Assembly (NCBI GenBank): GCA_013339895.1 | Contig: JABACO010000018.1 | Location: 5,565,650-5,629,649, forward strand | Direction of reading: 5' to 3' | DNA length: 64,000 nt | Origin: Ephydatia muelleri | Taxonomy: Eukaryota > Porifera > Demospongiae > Spongillida > Spongillidae | Translations under genes and position numbers: made by a program | The notes under the pieces: model-generated | Told to the model about the DNA's origin: nothing | Databases searched by the model: none | What the model saw: the letters and a program-made list of their open reading frames with translations, nothing else | In this document: in pieces, positions 8,801 through 20,486 of the stretch | Layout of the letters: each line of letters opens with the position of its first letter | Position numbering within the stretch: the first letter of the stretch is position 1

Positions 8801-11618
8801 AGCTTCCATGAGACTTAGAGTATCTTTTAGAGTATCTGGATGTTCTCACTAGGGTGGTTCAGACGACGAGTTCGAAGGATTTGAAGTTCAAAGGATAAGA
8901 GGCCAATGTAGATATCACTGACAGTGACACAAAAAAATCCAGAGAACGTTCTACTTACAAAATGTCAGAACAGGCAGAGAAGCATGTACTAACTAATGAA
9001 TTTACTCAGTTTTCTGCAATACTAATATTTCACGAAGTCACACTAATCGAAGATGCGTTTTGAAAAAAAAAAAAGCGCACTTCAATATTGAATCATTATT
9101 ATTCACTTGCACTTGCAAAAGAGTTGAAGTTCTGAACATAACAAATTACTACAGGACAATAATACCTTTAACATTGAACTTTGTTACCACAATCTAATCT
9201 TACCAAGTCTACATGTACTTGTATAAACACTGATATATCACCTGTTTCAAACACAACAGAGATCTGGTGGCTAATATCAGTAAACAGTATTATGCATAGA
9301 TGATGATTTCAATGAGTAGTACAATCAAGTTTTTGGGAATAATTTGGATGGCTAACAGTAAACTTCAGATTTGTGATGCTTGCTTATATTTATACTATCA
9401 CAAGAATAGGAATGTTACAAAAAGCAGAATAAACACTTTCCAGCAACCAACACGAACTTAAACATGTACCTTGAACACGTCTCCCAATGTGGCTTCAGTA
9501 ACTCTCGGGCTACTGGAGTTCCACAATATATGCATGAAACACACTGAAAAAAATTTTTAAAATCTATATTTCCCAGTTATCGTCTCACTAACCTGACTCC
9601 GTGTGGTCGTCGTATCTGTTCCAATGTGTTTTTGTAGAGGCCGGACGTACACCTTAGCTGCTCCAACCACGCCCTTCAAAAAAGCGGTGGTGTATCCCTC
9701 GGGAGGGCATCCAATAACGTTGAGGTGCTTGCTGCTCCCTTCTTCTTTGGTGAGAAGATCGTAGCCTCCTCCATCCGATAGGGGTGGAAATTCCCTTTTC
9801 AGAGTCTCATCCAAGACTACGGCATCAGCGTCAAGTGGGAGTGGGAATTGTTTTTCCCCTAACCCTTGCAATTGAAGCGCTGTCCTCTCACTGAGAGTAG
9901 GTACAGTGTCTGCATCAACTTCTGAAAGACAAAAGAAGGTGTGCGTCCATTCTCTCCTCGCTCGCTTCACCAGTCTCTTATTCTTCTTTCCAAAAAGCAA
10001 CCTGCCACCACCGAACATGGGGTGTAACTGTGATGTGGAACTGCCGCTACACGGTGACAAACGCTCAGTGGATGCAGGAGTGATTGAATGAGGGAGAGCT
10101 GATTGAGGTGGATTGCGGAGAGTGGATGACATCAACTGAGGTGGATTGCGGAGAGCGGATGGCATCGACTGAGATGGATTGCAGAGAGCGGATGGCATCG
10201 ACGGAGGTGGTGTCGCCGTTGGTATTGCAGTTGGACTTGGAGTTTGATCTGCTTTTAAACGTTTGGACTTAATTTACTTAAGGTTGTCCTTCAGTTTAAC
10301 CCCCCACTTCACAACTCATCCTAATCAATCTAAAGCAATTAGCGCGCGTTTAACACCTCTTTGCATCTCAGTTTATATCGCCGAAGACGAGGGAAGGGTG
10401 GTCTGCTGTTCTTTTCCTCACTGGGAGCGCCGCAGGCTAGCGTGGCCGAAGGCACCGTAAACCTCGGGGCTACGAGCGCCACAGCCCATCAAGGTTGAAA
10501 TTGGCCGCGAAGCGGCCAATCCCGATCGCCACTAACCCCGTTCCCCCGTTCTCCGGATCTAACTACATGTATATAAATCGGCTATGCCACAATGATGTGG
10601 CCATAACATCTTCACCTTAACCGATATAGTTAGTTCCGGAGAACGAGGGTTAGTCGATCGGGATTGGCCGCTTCGCGGCCAATTTCAACCTTGATGGCTG
10701 CTGGGTTCATAGCCCCGTGGTTTCTGGTGGTATTCGGCCACGCTAGCCTGCGGCGAGGAAAAAACGGCAGACCGCCCTCCCTGCCTTCGACGATATAAAC
10801 TGAGATGCAAAGAGGTGTTAAACGCGCGCTAATTGCTTTAGATTGGTTAGAATTAATTTTAAAGAGGTGGGGGATTAAACTGAAGGACAGGTCCACGGTT
10901 GTCCTTCAGTTTAACCCCCCACTTCACAACTCATCCTAATCAATCTAAAGCAAATAGCGCGCGTTTAACACCTCTTTGCATCTCAGTTTATATCGCCGAA
11001 GGCGAGGGAAGGGTGGTCTGCTGTTCTTTTCCTCACTGGGAGCGCCGCAGGCTAGCGTGGCCGAAGGCACCATAAACCTCGGGGCTACGAGCGCCACAGC
11101 CCATCAAGGTTGAAATTGGCCGCGAAGCGGCCAATCCCGATCGCCACTAACCCCGTTCCCCCGTTCTCCGGATCTAACTACATGTATGTAAATCGGCTAT
11201 GCCACAATGATGTGGCCATAACATCTTCACCTTAACCGATATAGTTAGTTCCGGAGAACGAGGGTTAGTCGATCGGGATTGGCCGCTTCGCGGCCAATTT
11301 CAACCTTGATGGCTGCTGGGTTCATAGCCCCGTGGTTTCTGGTGGTATTCGGCCACGCTAGCCTGCGGCGAGGAAAAAACGGCAGACCGCCCTCCCTGCC
11401 TTCGACGATATAAACTGAGATGCAAAGAAGTGTTAAACGCGCGCTAATTGCTTTAGATTGGTTAGAATTAATTTTAAAGAGGTGGGGGATTAAACTGAAG
11501 GACAGGTCAACACAATTAACTCACCAGAGGACGAATCCAAAGCTGTGAAGGCCTGCAATAACATTTGATTGGCTTGAAGGGCCATTCTTAGCGTCTCCCT
11601 GCACGCACCTAGATCCAT
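5803..11618 (-). CDS. HECT-type E3 ubiquitin ligase with a UBZ-like zinc finger, 14 exons, 858 aa
   Basis: Proposed exons: 11618-11525, 10251-9593, 9543-9470, 8540-8090, 8010-7927, 7862-7782, 7730-7687, 7635-7497, 7250-7119, 7069-6893, 6836-6566, 6284-6177, 6114-6067, 6017-5803. All phases agree and sum to 2577 nt including TAA. Order: Pro/Ser-rich N-terminus; C2HC finger (C255, C258, H270, C274) like UBZ modules; 7-residue Pro/Thr repeats; acidic D-D-D-D repeats; then the HECT domain from about residue 540. HECT marks are V-Q-F-Q-G-E-A-G-V-D-V-G-G, the C-lobe R-I-T-L-E, and S-T-C-A-V-Q-L with the likely catalytic Cys825, ending G-G-F-G-V-T. HECT enzymes accept ubiquitin on this cysteine before passing it to a substrate. 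Closest in layout to animal 'G2/M phase-specific E3 ligase-like' proteins. All introns are GT-AG except exon 10/11, which seems GC-AG. Looks functional. Confidence 0.85.
6837..6892 (-). other. Short GC-AG intron in the HECT gene
   Basis: Between exons ending at 6893 and starting at 6836 the intron begins GCATGT and ends CCCTTTCAG, 56 nt. No GT donor nearby keeps the frame into the next exon, whereas the GC donor does, and joins I-E to L-Q-N inside the HECT N-lobe. GC-AG is a known minor form of the standard intron class. cDNA would settle it. Confidence 0.5.
7687..8123 (-). repeat. Tandemly duplicated exons of the HECT gene
   Basis: The 3' end of exon 4 (about 8123-8090), all of exons 5 (8010-7927) and 6 (7862-7782), and the 5' half of exon 7 (7730-7687) share the same coding sequence. 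That sequence is a D-H-Q-D-D-D-D-A-S-G-S start and a T-P-Q-P-H-A-D-H-I-Q end. Flanking intron bases are also shared. Exons 5 and 6 are multiples of three (84 and 81 nt), so duplication or skipping keeps the frame. The unit is likely an acidic spacer of variable number. Confidence 0.75.
8195..8536 (-). repeat. Coding 21-bp minisatellite, about 16 copies, in exon 4 of the HECT gene
   Basis: The unit TAGTACGTGGAGCTGGTTGG(G) repeats with few changes. In the minus-strand gene frame it encodes P-A-P-R-T-T-Q or P-A-P-R-T-D-Q. The 21-bp period preserves the frame in every copy, so copy number could vary without harm. Long open frames on the plus strand through the same bases (W-L-G-S-T-W-S type) are shadows. 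The stretch forms a flexible linker between finger and HECT domain. Confidence 0.85.
8541..9469 (-). other. Intron 3 of the HECT gene
   Basis: About 930 bp between exons 3 and 4, bounded by G|GTACATG and TTCTAG|C. I see no gene or element in it. Confidence 0.6.
10285..10889. mobile_element. Foldback element, copy 1 of 2, in intron 1 of the HECT gene
   Basis: The 605-bp unit begins TGTCCTTCAGTTTAACCCCC and ends with its complement, CTGAAGGACA. The two arms pair over most of their length (about 10285-10565 against 10625-10889), including the self-complementary GGCCGCGAAGCGGCC. No transposase is encoded; the short open frames in it are incidental. It is a non-autonomous hairpin-type DNA element, its family unknown to me. 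Confidence 0.75.
10900..11504. mobile_element. Foldback element, copy 2 of 2, tandem to copy 1
   Basis: Same length (605 bp) and nearly identical to 10285-10889: I count about five substitutions. It is separated from copy 1 by a 10-bp spacer (GGTCCACGGT). Such a tandem of a whole inverted-repeat element suggests recent duplication by unequal exchange or re-insertion at the end of a copy. It lies wholly within intron 1 of the HECT gene, about 15 bp from exon 1. Confidence 0.75.
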
Positions 11619-11639
11619 CCCGCGCGCTTGTTGATGGAC

Positions 11640-12760
11640 ACGTGTTAACAGAAGCAATTACTCATTGCGCATGCGTGAGGTTGCTAGGCCACTACTATTA
11701 TTTATAGATGCGCGGATAGTCTTTCGTTTTTGACTGAGATTTAGGCTGGGCCACTTTCCACTTTTACTCTTTAGACTCCTTTCAACCATGCGCATACAGT
11801 GACGGTCTTTTTCTGCTCTTGCTGTTGAACATGCTATAGTACCGGCATTTGTAATTCGAATCTGAAAGAACGAATTAATTATTGTGACTAATAAAACTTG
11901 CGATGGCAGAGCTTGCCTCCCGTCACATTCCCTACATGATTATTGTTAGCACACCCCTTCCCACTCTCTGCTGATACAAAATACTGCATTAGAATTTGGA
12001 ACTAATGGGCAGAAAGTAGAGGGCGCAGCCGAGGTGCACGTATTATACCCATTGAAACACTATCAAAAAGTGCATGAGCTTAACTTTTTCATTCAGAGCC
12101 ATGCACTGGTGCTACCTGCTTTAATTAACAGAGCTGCCAACATCAAAATGCGTGAGAAGCCATATGTGGCAATAAAAAAAAGCATGTGTTTCAATACACG
12201 ACACGATAGGCAAATGTATATGTCTCACGCCTAATTAATGCATGAGACACTGTCACCTTATACTAGTCAGGAATTTAATTCATATTATGAATCATGTATA
12301 GCGTGCATGTAGCATGTACATGTACAGTATTTGTGGACTACATGTAGCTCTACCAGCCCTCATCCAAATTCTACATCTGCATGCTGGTAGGCATTTCGTT
12401 TACCCATATGCATGCATGCAAATCTACCAAAACATGTGTTAGATACTCCATAGATATTATAGTAGAGGGATATCGATTGGAATGAACACTAGTTAACACC
12501 TACAGTCCGCACATTCGGGCAGGAGTACTGAATATGATCATGGATTGTGAACAATATGACGACGTACAACTACGCAAAATATAAGTCGTGGTATATAGAG
12601 AAAAGATGTGGAGAAAGTTTATGAATTTCGTATTTCATCTCAGTTTACGGAGGTATGGAAATTCTTTTCTTTTTGTTAATGAAAGATCCGATGCATCGAT
12701 ATCCTCATTTATACCAGCACATCACTGAAAGGAAGATAGTACAAGTAACAGTAATTGTGT
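11640..12760. other. Upstream region of the HECT gene and intergenic DNA
   Basis: This is the 5' flank of the minus-strand HECT gene. No clear TATA box next to the start was identified. Beyond 12000 the sequence is A/T-rich with ACATGTA- and GCATGCA-type palindromic words. No gene is supported. Confidence 0.35.
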
Positions 12761-12771
12761 GTGATCGATCA

Positions 12772-12888
12772 TTCAGAAAGTGACATTATTCAACTTATCA
12801 CAGAAAGTGAGGATAACATACTACGATATGCTGCTGGATACGTTTGTAGGATAGTAACAGAGAACATTGAATCCAAAATAATCCCTTA
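12772..12888 (+). pseudogene. Fragment of a transposase-like protein (R-Y-A-A-G-Y-V-C-R motif)
   Basis: After a possible acceptor (CATTCAG) a frame of about 38 codons reads E-S-E-D-N-I-L-R-Y-A-A-G-Y-V-C-R and ends in TAA. A 'RYxAGYVxR' phrase occurs near the C-terminus of several animal DNA-transposon proteins such as P-element/THAP9-like ones. The fragment is too short for a family call, and nothing coherent follows it. Confidence 0.25.
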
Positions 12889-12889
12889 A

Positions 12890-15100
12890 CCTTATAGTTG
12901 AGATTATTGTCCTGCATGGAGATGTTATACGTGATGATATTTCAAGTGAGCATCAAAATGATGCATCAGTCTGGATAGACATAATAGACAGACAAGATTC
13001 AGTTTTCGTCTTCTTTTACTCATCGCTCTTCCAAGTGTACGTTTTCTGAAAGTAGGAGAGCTAGGGCATAACGACATAAACCAAAAACACGCTCGCGCTT
13101 TAAAAATTCATGTAAACATTCCTATAGTAGTACTACATACGAAAACGAGACGTTGCAGTGTAAAAATCTATGCTCTATCAGAAAATGGTTTTGTATTATT
13201 TTAGCGACCAAAGTAAAAGTCGCAATTTTCAATGGGTGTCAAATACTCTGTTTTACTTTATTCGCACCGATACGTACGAGCAAACATCGCATAACTACAC
13301 GTTGCAGTGCATAAATGTGTCCACTACCACTATTACTTAAAAAGGCACAAAAAGTATTTTGAAACTGTAGCAAGTTTGTTGATAAAGGCTATGCGTGAAA
13401 TGTTCCCTTCTGTACGTCGTATATAGAAACGTTCCCGAAACCTACAAAACAGGCAAATCTGTAGTAGCACACAAAAAAAGGATAACTATCAATCAACAAT
13501 AATAGGCGTCTATGGCTCACGTGCGCCGTATCTATGATAATCTAATCCATCACCACCACCAGCGCTACCCCTGCCATCACCAGCAGCACTGACCCCCTGG
13601 CCTGCATGGCCACTGGCACCTGGCCAGAATGTGGCTGGCGAGGAGGATAGGGGGGAGGACGCCCCCGCCGAAGAGGGTGAGGCCAGTTTTTTGTCACATC
13701 ATTAAAAATTATAATTATCATAAAGTTATTAGTTTATTGTGTTTGAAGTTTGGGGACGTGGTCGAAAATGGGTGTGTTCGTAGGCGGAAGGTGGGGGCCT
13801 TGAATTTTCGGGTGGTGTCCATAAATGTTTTCCTACATGTATTAATACAGTAAACAGCTCAAATTAAGTGCACACATGCATGTATGTCCTAATTTTAAAA
13901 AGGCCGTATAGTCAATTACCTTCATGTCAGAGATGTTATCTCCTTCTCACTTATTGATGCATCATGCTATGTCTGGTTCTGGTTCAATTTGCTAATACAA
14001 ACTGCATACACATGTAGAATGAACACTGACATGTCATTCTCAAGTGAGGAAATGATGACATGCAGTCTTTATTATGCCCCTGCAGAATCAAGATGACACA
14101 GCTAAGCTTCCCTTATAGCTTCCTTCCTGCAACTTGCAACTATTATGCTTTGTTTGTAATATGTTAAGAAACTTAATATTGTTCCCCTGAGTGATCACTA
14201 AACTTTTCCTATACATCACCATGCAGAAATATACCGGTATGGAGACAAATGATTATTTTATTGTATCTTGGCCTTGTAAAAAAAAAGTATCTACATTAAA
14301 TTGAGACAGTAAATCTGATGCCAATCTACCTTGTACGAAATAATATTGTCATGTATATAACAAGATATCAAACCACTGCTTAATTCCTTCATGCACATCA
14401 GTGCATTATTAAAAATGCTGATGAATGAGAAGTGGTAAGGAGTAGGTTTTTTGTGAAGGCATTACATACTGCCAATAAACATTATGCATACAAGTAAATA
14501 GAAAAATCTCTACGAGAAGATTGGTGGGCATATAGGATTGACAATGGTGGTGTAAAAAGCAGGAAACAAGTGGGACAGAAATTTGACTGGAAAATTGAAA
14601 TAGTATATTTAGCCCATTTCTCAGGCGTGTGTCCCTAGAGACATAATTGACTGTGAGACGAAATTGCTGCATTGCCAAGTAGACTTCATTGCAAGATATC
14701 ACTATACATCGCTTGCAACTGGAGACGCTGTTTCACTTGAATAACTATATACATACTCCTAGCTCCCCGCCCTATCTCGTACCATGACGTAAATCGTATA
14801 ATGTATAGATTTTATAACATGTACTTTCATCGCTGTGCCAACAAGGTTTGCGGTACCCTAAAAAGATATTTTTTAGAACGTCAGGCATTATAGTTTATGA
14901 TTCGGGGAAGTGCTCGTCTAAATAAGAGCAGATGGGGCCGGTCTTGCTCGCGTTAAACGCGTTACTTTGACGTAAGCTCAACATGGCTTACTAGTGATAG
15001 TAGCTTTGCAGTACCGTAGACAACGTTTTTGCTTTGGGGGTGCTTAAAATGTTGGGGCGTAATCTTTCTTAATAACGTCCACAATTCATGAACTCAACAT
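12890..15100. other. Intergenic, no supported gene
   Basis: Only short unrelated frames. At 13550-13640 the minus strand shows glycine-rich codons weakly reminiscent of collagen, not enough for a call. Confidence 0.35.
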
Positions 15101-15102
15101 TA

Positions 15103-15327
15103 CTAATTATAGCAAGAAAAATATAGTAATACATACATAAGTTCAAGAATTATATCAAAATAAAATAAACTGAAGTCCTTTAGGCGTAAGGTATACATTT
15201 CCATGCATGCACTGTCAGACACAAGCGACCACATCTTAACGTGCAGATGTGATGTCTGGTATCCCAGCTCCATCCTCAAAACCTGCAGCACTTCTCCATT
15301 TTTTTCTGCTTCCTCTGATGCATACAT
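15103..15327 (-). other. Unrecognised open frame of 74 codons
   Basis: A minus-strand frame begins M-Y-A-S-E-E-A-E-K-N-G-E-V-L-Q just downstream of the hAT relic. I do not recognise it. It could be an exon of the neighbouring relic or chance. Confidence 0.15.
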
Positions 15328-15336
15328 TGGTTGCTC

Positions 15337-15801
15337 TTACAATGGCAAAGGACAGCCTTGCCGTATGCATACAGTGAGTAATACACAAATCGGCCAAAAA
15401 AAGTGCTGCCTGCTTAAATTACGACTAATAAACTCATTGCCAGTTTGTTTTAACAAATCTGTTTCAGTCTTGAGGACATGTAGAACCGTGCACCGATTTA
15501 GCCTATTTTGGTCGATTGAATTTCTCAGCCATGTCTTCAGTCTCCGAAGGGCGCTAAAAGATCTCTCGCTGATTGCATTAGTGGCCGGCATTACTAGTAT
15601 AAGCTTTGCTAGCTCAAAAACTTCCAAATAAAGTGTCCTTTCAACAGCATTCAGAGACTTCAGGAACGCAATCAACGGTACCCCAAACTTTTGCCTATTG
15701 AAAACATCACATGGTACATTAATGAGCTCTTCAAAGATGGGGGATGATGTTCTCCAGGTTTTTTTTTTGCCCTCGCCTGTAATCATATAATGTACATGCA
15801 T
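15337..15801 (-). pseudogene. hAT transposase C-terminal (dimerisation) region, ZMYM1-like
   Basis: A 154-codon minus-strand frame contains V-M-P-A-T-N-A-I-S-E-R-S-F-S-A-L-R-R followed by L-K-T-W-L-R and a Q-N-R-L-N-R motif. This is the hallmark of the hAT C-terminal dimerisation domain as found in ZMYM1-like animal transposases. That domain mediates transposase multimerisation. The catalytic N-terminal part is absent upstream, where an unrelated integrase-type relic lies, so this is a truncated copy. It may belong to the same family as the relic at 28278-29843. Confidence 0.75.
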
Positions 15802-15864
15802 TCATGTGCGTGCATGTTCTTTCTCCATAATCCACAAGTAAGAAATTGCAATTATAGACAACAT

Positions 15865-17294
15865 TCACTTACAATCTACTACTAACAAATTGCAAAGCTG
15901 ATATGTACAAGTCAATGCCATGGTTAGAACTTTGGTCAAGAGGATGAACATTTTCCTGCAAGTCGTGCAATACACCATCTGGTAAAGGAGATTCAAGATA
16001 AGGTACTGTGACCTCATAATCATCATCATTTCTGGAAACAGCAAGTGGACCATTCCAGTCAATGCCGTAAGCATTCAAATCCTCCTGCAAACAATATATA
16101 ATTCACAATCATATGTGTAAGTACATAGGTACCACATTTTTCCCCCTTCGTATTGCTGGATGACCATTGTGTAAGGTATTGCGCAGACAGATTATTTAAT
16201 TATAAGTGTATGGTGTTGATAATAATGAATTGGATGCCTAAAATATATGAATTTAGTGCACATTCGTCTATCAGGGCCATGCTATTGCTAGCTGCACATT
16301 TGCTGAGTTCTGCTTAGCAAACACGTACTGCTATCTCAGGGTTTATACAGTGTTGTGTGCTTGTTTGTTGTTTTTAGTGATTTAAAAGTGCGCATGACAA
16401 TTATAAACATCATACCTCAGATAGGTTTTCTGTATTGGAATCTCCACTGATCCATAACTGGCATGGAGAAAGGTTGCCTTCAGTACTTAGAGGATGTTGA
16501 TTCCATGCCTCCTTAAATACTTCCAAGCTTTTATTGATACGACTTAAAAATACATAATGGAGACAATAGAGATGCACTTCATTTTCACAATCTAGCACCC
16601 CCTCCTCTTCCATGGTATAGAACAGATTGTAATACAATACAGTGCACAGTGTGAACACATCTCTCCATAACCTCTCAATGCGTTGGTTGTGGACACTCCG
16701 ACCAGCAATAAAGCTACCTGGTCCACGTAATGGATGTTGTAGCATCAGTCGAGCAACTTCTGCATTCTCTCCACCTTTGTCTGCACGGATTCGGGTTGGT
16801 AGCCCAAATTCTCTTACAGATGCAAGAAACAACTGCAGAACTGTGCCTGCTCTATTGTTATTGGAGCAGTGAAGGTATATGATTCGACGACTATACCCAT
16901 CATGCCTCCATGAATAACAAACCGCCAGCTGAAAATGAATGACATGTACATCATTATGACATATAATTGGGACATTGTACTAAATTGTGGCGCTTGTGGA
17001 TAAATTTTTATGCCCACTAAGTTAGGTTATGCTTGGAAGACTTGGCAAAACTCCCAAGTTATAGAATTTGTTAACAAAGGCAAGAGAGAGAAATGATTAT
17101 CTGTAAGACCTTCAATCAGACTACATGCATGCACATGCACGAGTTCCAAAATCATATAGAACCCACATGGATGGGGCCATCTATAAAGTACGTCACGCTT
17201 ATGGACCCCCCCCCCCCCCCCCCCCCACACTCCTAGTCACGCATTATCCCATACTGATGGTATACTTAATGTATGCATTGTCACGCTGACTGAG

Positions 17295-17326
<32 letters not shown>

Positions 17327-18108
17327 TTTGCACGTGACGTACTTTATGGACGGCCCCTTAACATATAACTTCATTTTACCAGGCAAGTGCCATCAAATTG
17401 CTAACAAACTTACGTATTAATTTGTGGTTGCCATCAATATGGTACAATGCTTTAGGTCCAGAGACACGGTAAACACGTCTATACACAGTTGACAAACGAC
17501 GCATCATACTTCCATCATGGTCAACTCTTCTCTGAGACTCTCTAATCCTCTGCTTGCTGAACCCTCAAGCCTAAGGCTAACAGATGGCCCCCGCATTAGC
17601 CTATTGCCACATAAGGGAAATTCATTTTGAAGCTTCGAACCACTTGATCCAGGTAATCATCGGTTATGTTTGCATATTGACCTGAAATTGATAACCCAAA
17701 TTCAGACATTCGTCTGTGTACAGTCCGTTGTGAAATGCCGATAATATCAGCGATTGGGGGACAGTAAAATGGCTATCGATAAGATACTCCAGTTGTTCAT
17801 AAGAGACAGTAAATCTTGGCCTTCCTACATTGCCAGTGACATCCGTCGGGGGTTGAGTTCGATGATAGCAACGTCTTTTTAGCTTCCAGCAATTCGTTTA
17901 GGAAACACAAAGCCATTTGTACGCATTCCACGGCACCCCTTGGACCAACGTTAACCACGACCTCGGCAACTAGCAGTTCGCGATACACTAATTCCACAAT
18001 CGTAATGATACCTTCCAATTCATCAAATGACATGTCTCTTCCATCCTGAATGGTAGCTAAAGAGGTCACTACTGCTAGTATAGTGCTCCTGATCCATTCG
18101 AAAGCCAT
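15865..18108 (-). pseudogene. Integrase-core (DDE) transposase-like gene, frameshifted
   Basis: Pieces in order: N-terminus 18108-17797; a helix-turn-helix-like part near 17760-17690 with G-I-S-Q-R-T-V-H-R-R-M; a linker with L-R-V-Q-Q-A; H-I-D-G-N-H-K-L-I near 17430; then exon 16928-16416 with [24 protein letters not shown] and a final exon 16084-15865 with Y-G-I-D-W-N-G-P. H-I-D-G-N-H and D-K-G-G-E-N fit two metal-binding acidic residues, and the Q-R-I-E-R-L-W region the third, of a retroviral-type integrase fold. Splice sites at 16416/16084 are good. Damage: shifts near 17750 and 17640, a lost base in the G-G-I-D-G-type motif near 16890, and a faulty junction at 17400/16928. A MITE sits in its intron. 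Dead copy of a known animal transposon-type protein. Confidence 0.75.
17173..17357. mobile_element. MITE with ATAAAGTACGTCACG termini
   Basis: The ends are inverted copies: GGGGCCATC then TATAAAGTACGTCACG on the left, and CGTGACGTACTTTATGG then ACGGCCCC on the right, 185 bp apart. The interior is mostly two long C runs (17211-17226 and about 17297-17326). Elements with a 'GGGCCGTCCATAAAGTACGTC' terminus are common in invertebrate genomes, from general knowledge. It lies in an intron of the broken integrase-type gene. Confidence 0.75.
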
Positions 18109-18831
18109 TTTTTGTTTTAATCAAAGCGCACCTTTTATGGGTATTTCTAATTTATACATGTTGGCGTATTGCATGTGCTTATAATTAGCAGTAAATTGAG
18201 GTTTATAACAGAACTACACACTGCAGCAGCAATTCCTTATTGTATTTATCCTGCTTACGTATATTACATCTCGTTCGTCCCAACAAATGGAAAATGACAA
18301 AATGAAATAAAGAAAAATGAGTCATTTATCTAAGAGCAGAACCGAGTGGTTCGGAGCGCGGGAATAGACTGTAACTTAGTCTTGCACTTGGATGTGTTTT
18401 GTTTGCTAGAGCAGGCACATGCCCCGCCCCCACCATACCTTACTTGCACATATATTACTTCCATGTAGAACTTTGGCATGTGTGATGATGCATGTTCCAT
18501 GCATAAGCACACACCCCTTGATAAAAAATGAGCCAGTCATTATTAAGTGTACTTTCCACTACATGAGCATGTAAGAGGGATATCACTGACATGCAGACTG
18601 ATGATGATGATGTTGTATGCCATGGCTAAAAACAAATTATTAACATTCTTTCAGTATACGTTTTGTGTTAAAACATCATGCATATGCCTGTTAGGGAAGT
18701 CATACACGTATGCAAAACAATCCTTGTTACAACAGTGGCCCGCCCACCCCGGCCCTTCAAAAATCTTATCAAGGCAACAATGTGTGTAGAAAGGAACTTT
18801 CCATAAGATGCAAAAAAATACTTATCACTTT

Positions 18832-18870
18832 ATGGGACAGTTTCCGAGAAAATGACGGTTCGCGTATAAA
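18832..18870. mobile_element. Solo terminus related to the MITE at 49418
   Basis: TATGGGACAGTTTCCGAGAA with an adjoining A/T-rich piece matches the terminus of the complete inverted-repeat element at 49418-49673. The second arm is not present here, so it is a remnant. Confidence 0.5.
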
Positions 18871-18875
18871 AAAAT

Positions 18876-19066
18876 GTACTGGCCGGTCTTAACATGTAAG
18901 GACACGCTACTTGCGGGTTCTCATTGGTGCCTAGTTATATGTACATGTACCCTACCATGCATCTTCGACAGTACCGGCCGGTCTTACAGAAGGACACGCT
19001 ACTTGCGGGTTCTCATTGGTGCCTAGTTATATGTACATGTACCCTACCATGCATCTTCGACAGTAC
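18876..19066. repeat. Tandem duplication of about 93 bp
   Basis: The block beginning GGCCGGTCTTA and ending CATCTTCGACAGTAC occurs twice in direct orientation with few changes. The second copy runs into 19075-19180, which matches 3845-3945 inverted. Confidence 0.7.
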
Positions 19067-19232
19067 GAACGTACCGTTCTATCTGTCGAAGACGCACGGA
19101 TCGAGAGGAAAGGAAGCTGAGCATGGTGATACTTAATATTAGAACAAATCCTGCGTGGCCTGGTACGGAACGGAGGCAATAGAATGAATTGCACATTATG
19201 ATAAATAACAGTATCAGGTCTGTAACGGGACC

Positions 19233-20232
19233 NNNNNNNNNNNNNNNNNNNNNNNNNNNNNNNNNNNNNNNNNNNNNNNNNNNNNNNNNNNNNNNNNNNN
19301 NNNNNNNNNNNNNNNNNNNNNNNNNNNNNNNNNNNNNNNNNNNNNNNNNNNNNNNNNNNNNNNNNNNNNNNNNNNNNNNNNNNNNNNNNNNNNNNNNNNN
19401 NNNNNNNNNNNNNNNNNNNNNNNNNNNNNNNNNNNNNNNNNNNNNNNNNNNNNNNNNNNNNNNNNNNNNNNNNNNNNNNNNNNNNNNNNNNNNNNNNNNN
19501 NNNNNNNNNNNNNNNNNNNNNNNNNNNNNNNNNNNNNNNNNNNNNNNNNNNNNNNNNNNNNNNNNNNNNNNNNNNNNNNNNNNNNNNNNNNNNNNNNNNN
19601 NNNNNNNNNNNNNNNNNNNNNNNNNNNNNNNNNNNNNNNNNNNNNNNNNNNNNNNNNNNNNNNNNNNNNNNNNNNNNNNNNNNNNNNNNNNNNNNNNNNN
19701 NNNNNNNNNNNNNNNNNNNNNNNNNNNNNNNNNNNNNNNNNNNNNNNNNNNNNNNNNNNNNNNNNNNNNNNNNNNNNNNNNNNNNNNNNNNNNNNNNNNN
19801 NNNNNNNNNNNNNNNNNNNNNNNNNNNNNNNNNNNNNNNNNNNNNNNNNNNNNNNNNNNNNNNNNNNNNNNNNNNNNNNNNNNNNNNNNNNNNNNNNNNN
19901 NNNNNNNNNNNNNNNNNNNNNNNNNNNNNNNNNNNNNNNNNNNNNNNNNNNNNNNNNNNNNNNNNNNNNNNNNNNNNNNNNNNNNNNNNNNNNNNNNNNN
20001 NNNNNNNNNNNNNNNNNNNNNNNNNNNNNNNNNNNNNNNNNNNNNNNNNNNNNNNNNNNNNNNNNNNNNNNNNNNNNNNNNNNNNNNNNNNNNNNNNNNN
20101 NNNNNNNNNNNNNNNNNNNNNNNNNNNNNNNNNNNNNNNNNNNNNNNNNNNNNNNNNNNNNNNNNNNNNNNNNNNNNNNNNNNNNNNNNNNNNNNNNNNN
20201 NNNNNNNNNNNNNNNNNNNNNNNNNNNNNNNN
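19233..20232. other. Assembly gap (1000 N)
   Basis: Exactly 1000 undetermined bases, a conventional placeholder length. Frames that run through it are meaningless. Confidence 0.99.
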
Positions 20233-20486
20233 TTCAGACACGTCATCAGATTTATAAAGCTTCACAAGTTCAGCACCAAACCTTGTTTACAGAGTAACAT
20301 GATATACATTTGTTTGTGTATTCAATACGTACTATGCCCGAACAGATGTTCTGTATACTCTCTTCAATACCAAATTTTGTGGCGATATATTTGCTGGGAG
20401 AATGTTTGTTGGAAAAGATGTCCTTTGCATGAATAATTGAATTGAGGCTTTCATACCTTTGTTTGAATTATAATGCATGTCTAAAA

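Noticed and set aside
10263..10896. Frames of 65 and 88 codons inside the foldback elements
   Set aside because: They are complementary arms of an inverted repeat and read on both strands; no protein feature.
13550..13640. Glycine-rich minus-strand codons suggesting another collagen exon
   Set aside because: The Gly-X-Y register is not kept and no splice sites frame it.
19027..20436. Open frames of about 400 codons
   Set aside because: They consist almost entirely of the 1000-N gap; the same holds for 52791-54020.
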